Assembly: GCF_000024605.1 (NCBI RefSeq) | Contig: NC_013385.1 | Span: 558,001-622,000 of the forward strand | Direction: 5' to 3' | DNA: 64,000 nt | Origin: Ammonifex degensii KC4 | GTDB lineage: Bacteria; Bacillota; Desulfotomaculia; Desulfotomaculales; Ammonificaceae | Shown here: positions 63,857-64,000 of the stretch, in pieces | How positions within the stretch are numbered: the stretch's first letter is position 1 | Layout: every line of letters starts with the position of its first letter | Program-made: the position numbers and the translations under genes | Notes under the pieces: model-generated | The model's database searches: none | What the model was told of the DNA's origin: nothing | Seen by the model: the letters and a program-made list of their open reading frames with translations, nothing else

Positions 63857-63862
63857 TATAAT
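63857..63862 (+). promoter_or_regulatory. -10 element before lepA
   Basis: Perfect TATAAT 27 bases before the lepA start codon; no convincing -35 at the proper distance. Confidence 0.4.
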
Positions 63863-63888
63863 CTAAAGGCAAGGGGGAAAGAAGTGCC

Positions 63889-64000
63889 GTGCCAAGGGAG
63901 CTTATCCGCAACTTTTGCATAATTGCCCATATCGACCACGGCAAGTCCACCCTGGCCGACCGGCTCTTGGAGTTCACCGGTGCCATCTCGCCCCGGGAGA
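63889..64000 (+). CDS. lepA: Elongation factor 4 (LepA), N-terminal part (3' end outside window)
   Basis: The first 37 residues are present, with the GTPase P-loop [14 protein letters not shown] (residues 11-24) in the LepA context [18 protein letters not shown]. LepA is a translational GTPase. GTG start at 63889, with AAGGGGGAAAG upstream; a GTG five bases earlier is in the wrong frame. spoIIP-lepA adjacency (often with gpr) is seen in other Clostridia. Confidence 0.93.
   Translation, partial: MPRELIRNFCIIAHIDHGKSTLADRLLEFTGAISPRE

Overview
The window comes from the chromosome of a GC-rich, endospore-forming, anaerobic member of the Clostridia (Firmicutes). Support for this: spore genes (spoVB, spoIIP, ytvI, two alpha/beta SASPs with a sigma-G-type promoter), Firmicutes-style gene order (dprA-topA-trmFO-xerC-hslVU, then rpsB-tsf-pyrH-frr-uppS-cdsA-dxr-rseP-ispG-proS), many TTG/GTG starts behind strong Shine-Dalgarno sites, and anaerobic energy genes (Ech-type [NiFe]-hydrogenase, lactate oxidation with Fe-S oxidoreductases). 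A thermophilic Moorella/Ammonifex-like organism would fit, but that assignment is inference.

Layout. 1-11.6 kb: the end of pheS, then pheT, zapA, a NIF3-like gene, a double-U32 protein, mutS2, a DUF89 gene and a minimal sufCB pair. 11.6-17.0 kb: a complete six-gene echABCDEF operon with its own consensus promoter, a structured G-rich leader and a strong terminator. 17.0-18.5 kb: a HEARO/omega-RNA plus an apparently intact IscB nuclease (RuvC and HNH), placed right behind the ech terminator. 18.5-23.0 kb: an orphan ChlI-type AAA+ ATPase and two ABC-2 exporters that converge tail to tail. 23.1 kb: tRNA-Cys, whose promoter is interleaved with a promoter of the opposite strand. 23.2-31.5 kb: a lactate locus with a GlcD/GlcF-type D-lactate/glycolate dehydrogenase, a divergent FadR-type regulator with a candidate operator, four 21-bp phased repeats, lactate permease, LutC, and a LutB-LutA fusion. 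31.5-35 kb: a YchF-like GTPase, thrC, a TerC-family membrane protein.

35-41.8 kb: miaB, dprA, topA, trmFO, xerC. 41.8-43.6 kb: an 1827-bp IS1182-family element flanked by TTAA; it sits exactly between xerC and hslV, so that the xerC stop codon and the hslV ribosome binding site both survive. 43.6-56.3 kb: hslVU and the long translation/envelope/isoprenoid operon. 56.3-60.2 kb: the queuosine precursor genes queD-queC-DUF366-queE with folE, then a YpmA-like gene and surE. 60.2-64 kb: SASP genes, spoVB, a small four-helix membrane protein, spoIIP and the start of lepA.

How parts fit together. Lactate taken up by the permease can be oxidised to pyruvate by the two dehydrogenase modules under the FadR-type regulator. 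Ech would couple ferredoxin oxidation to H2 and ion translocation, and SufCB would supply Fe-S clusters to these enzymes. FolE, QueD, QueE and QueC cover the route from GTP to preQ0. The accessory pieces with most novelty are the omega-RNA/IscB element, the ech leader, and the phased repeats before the lactate permease gene.
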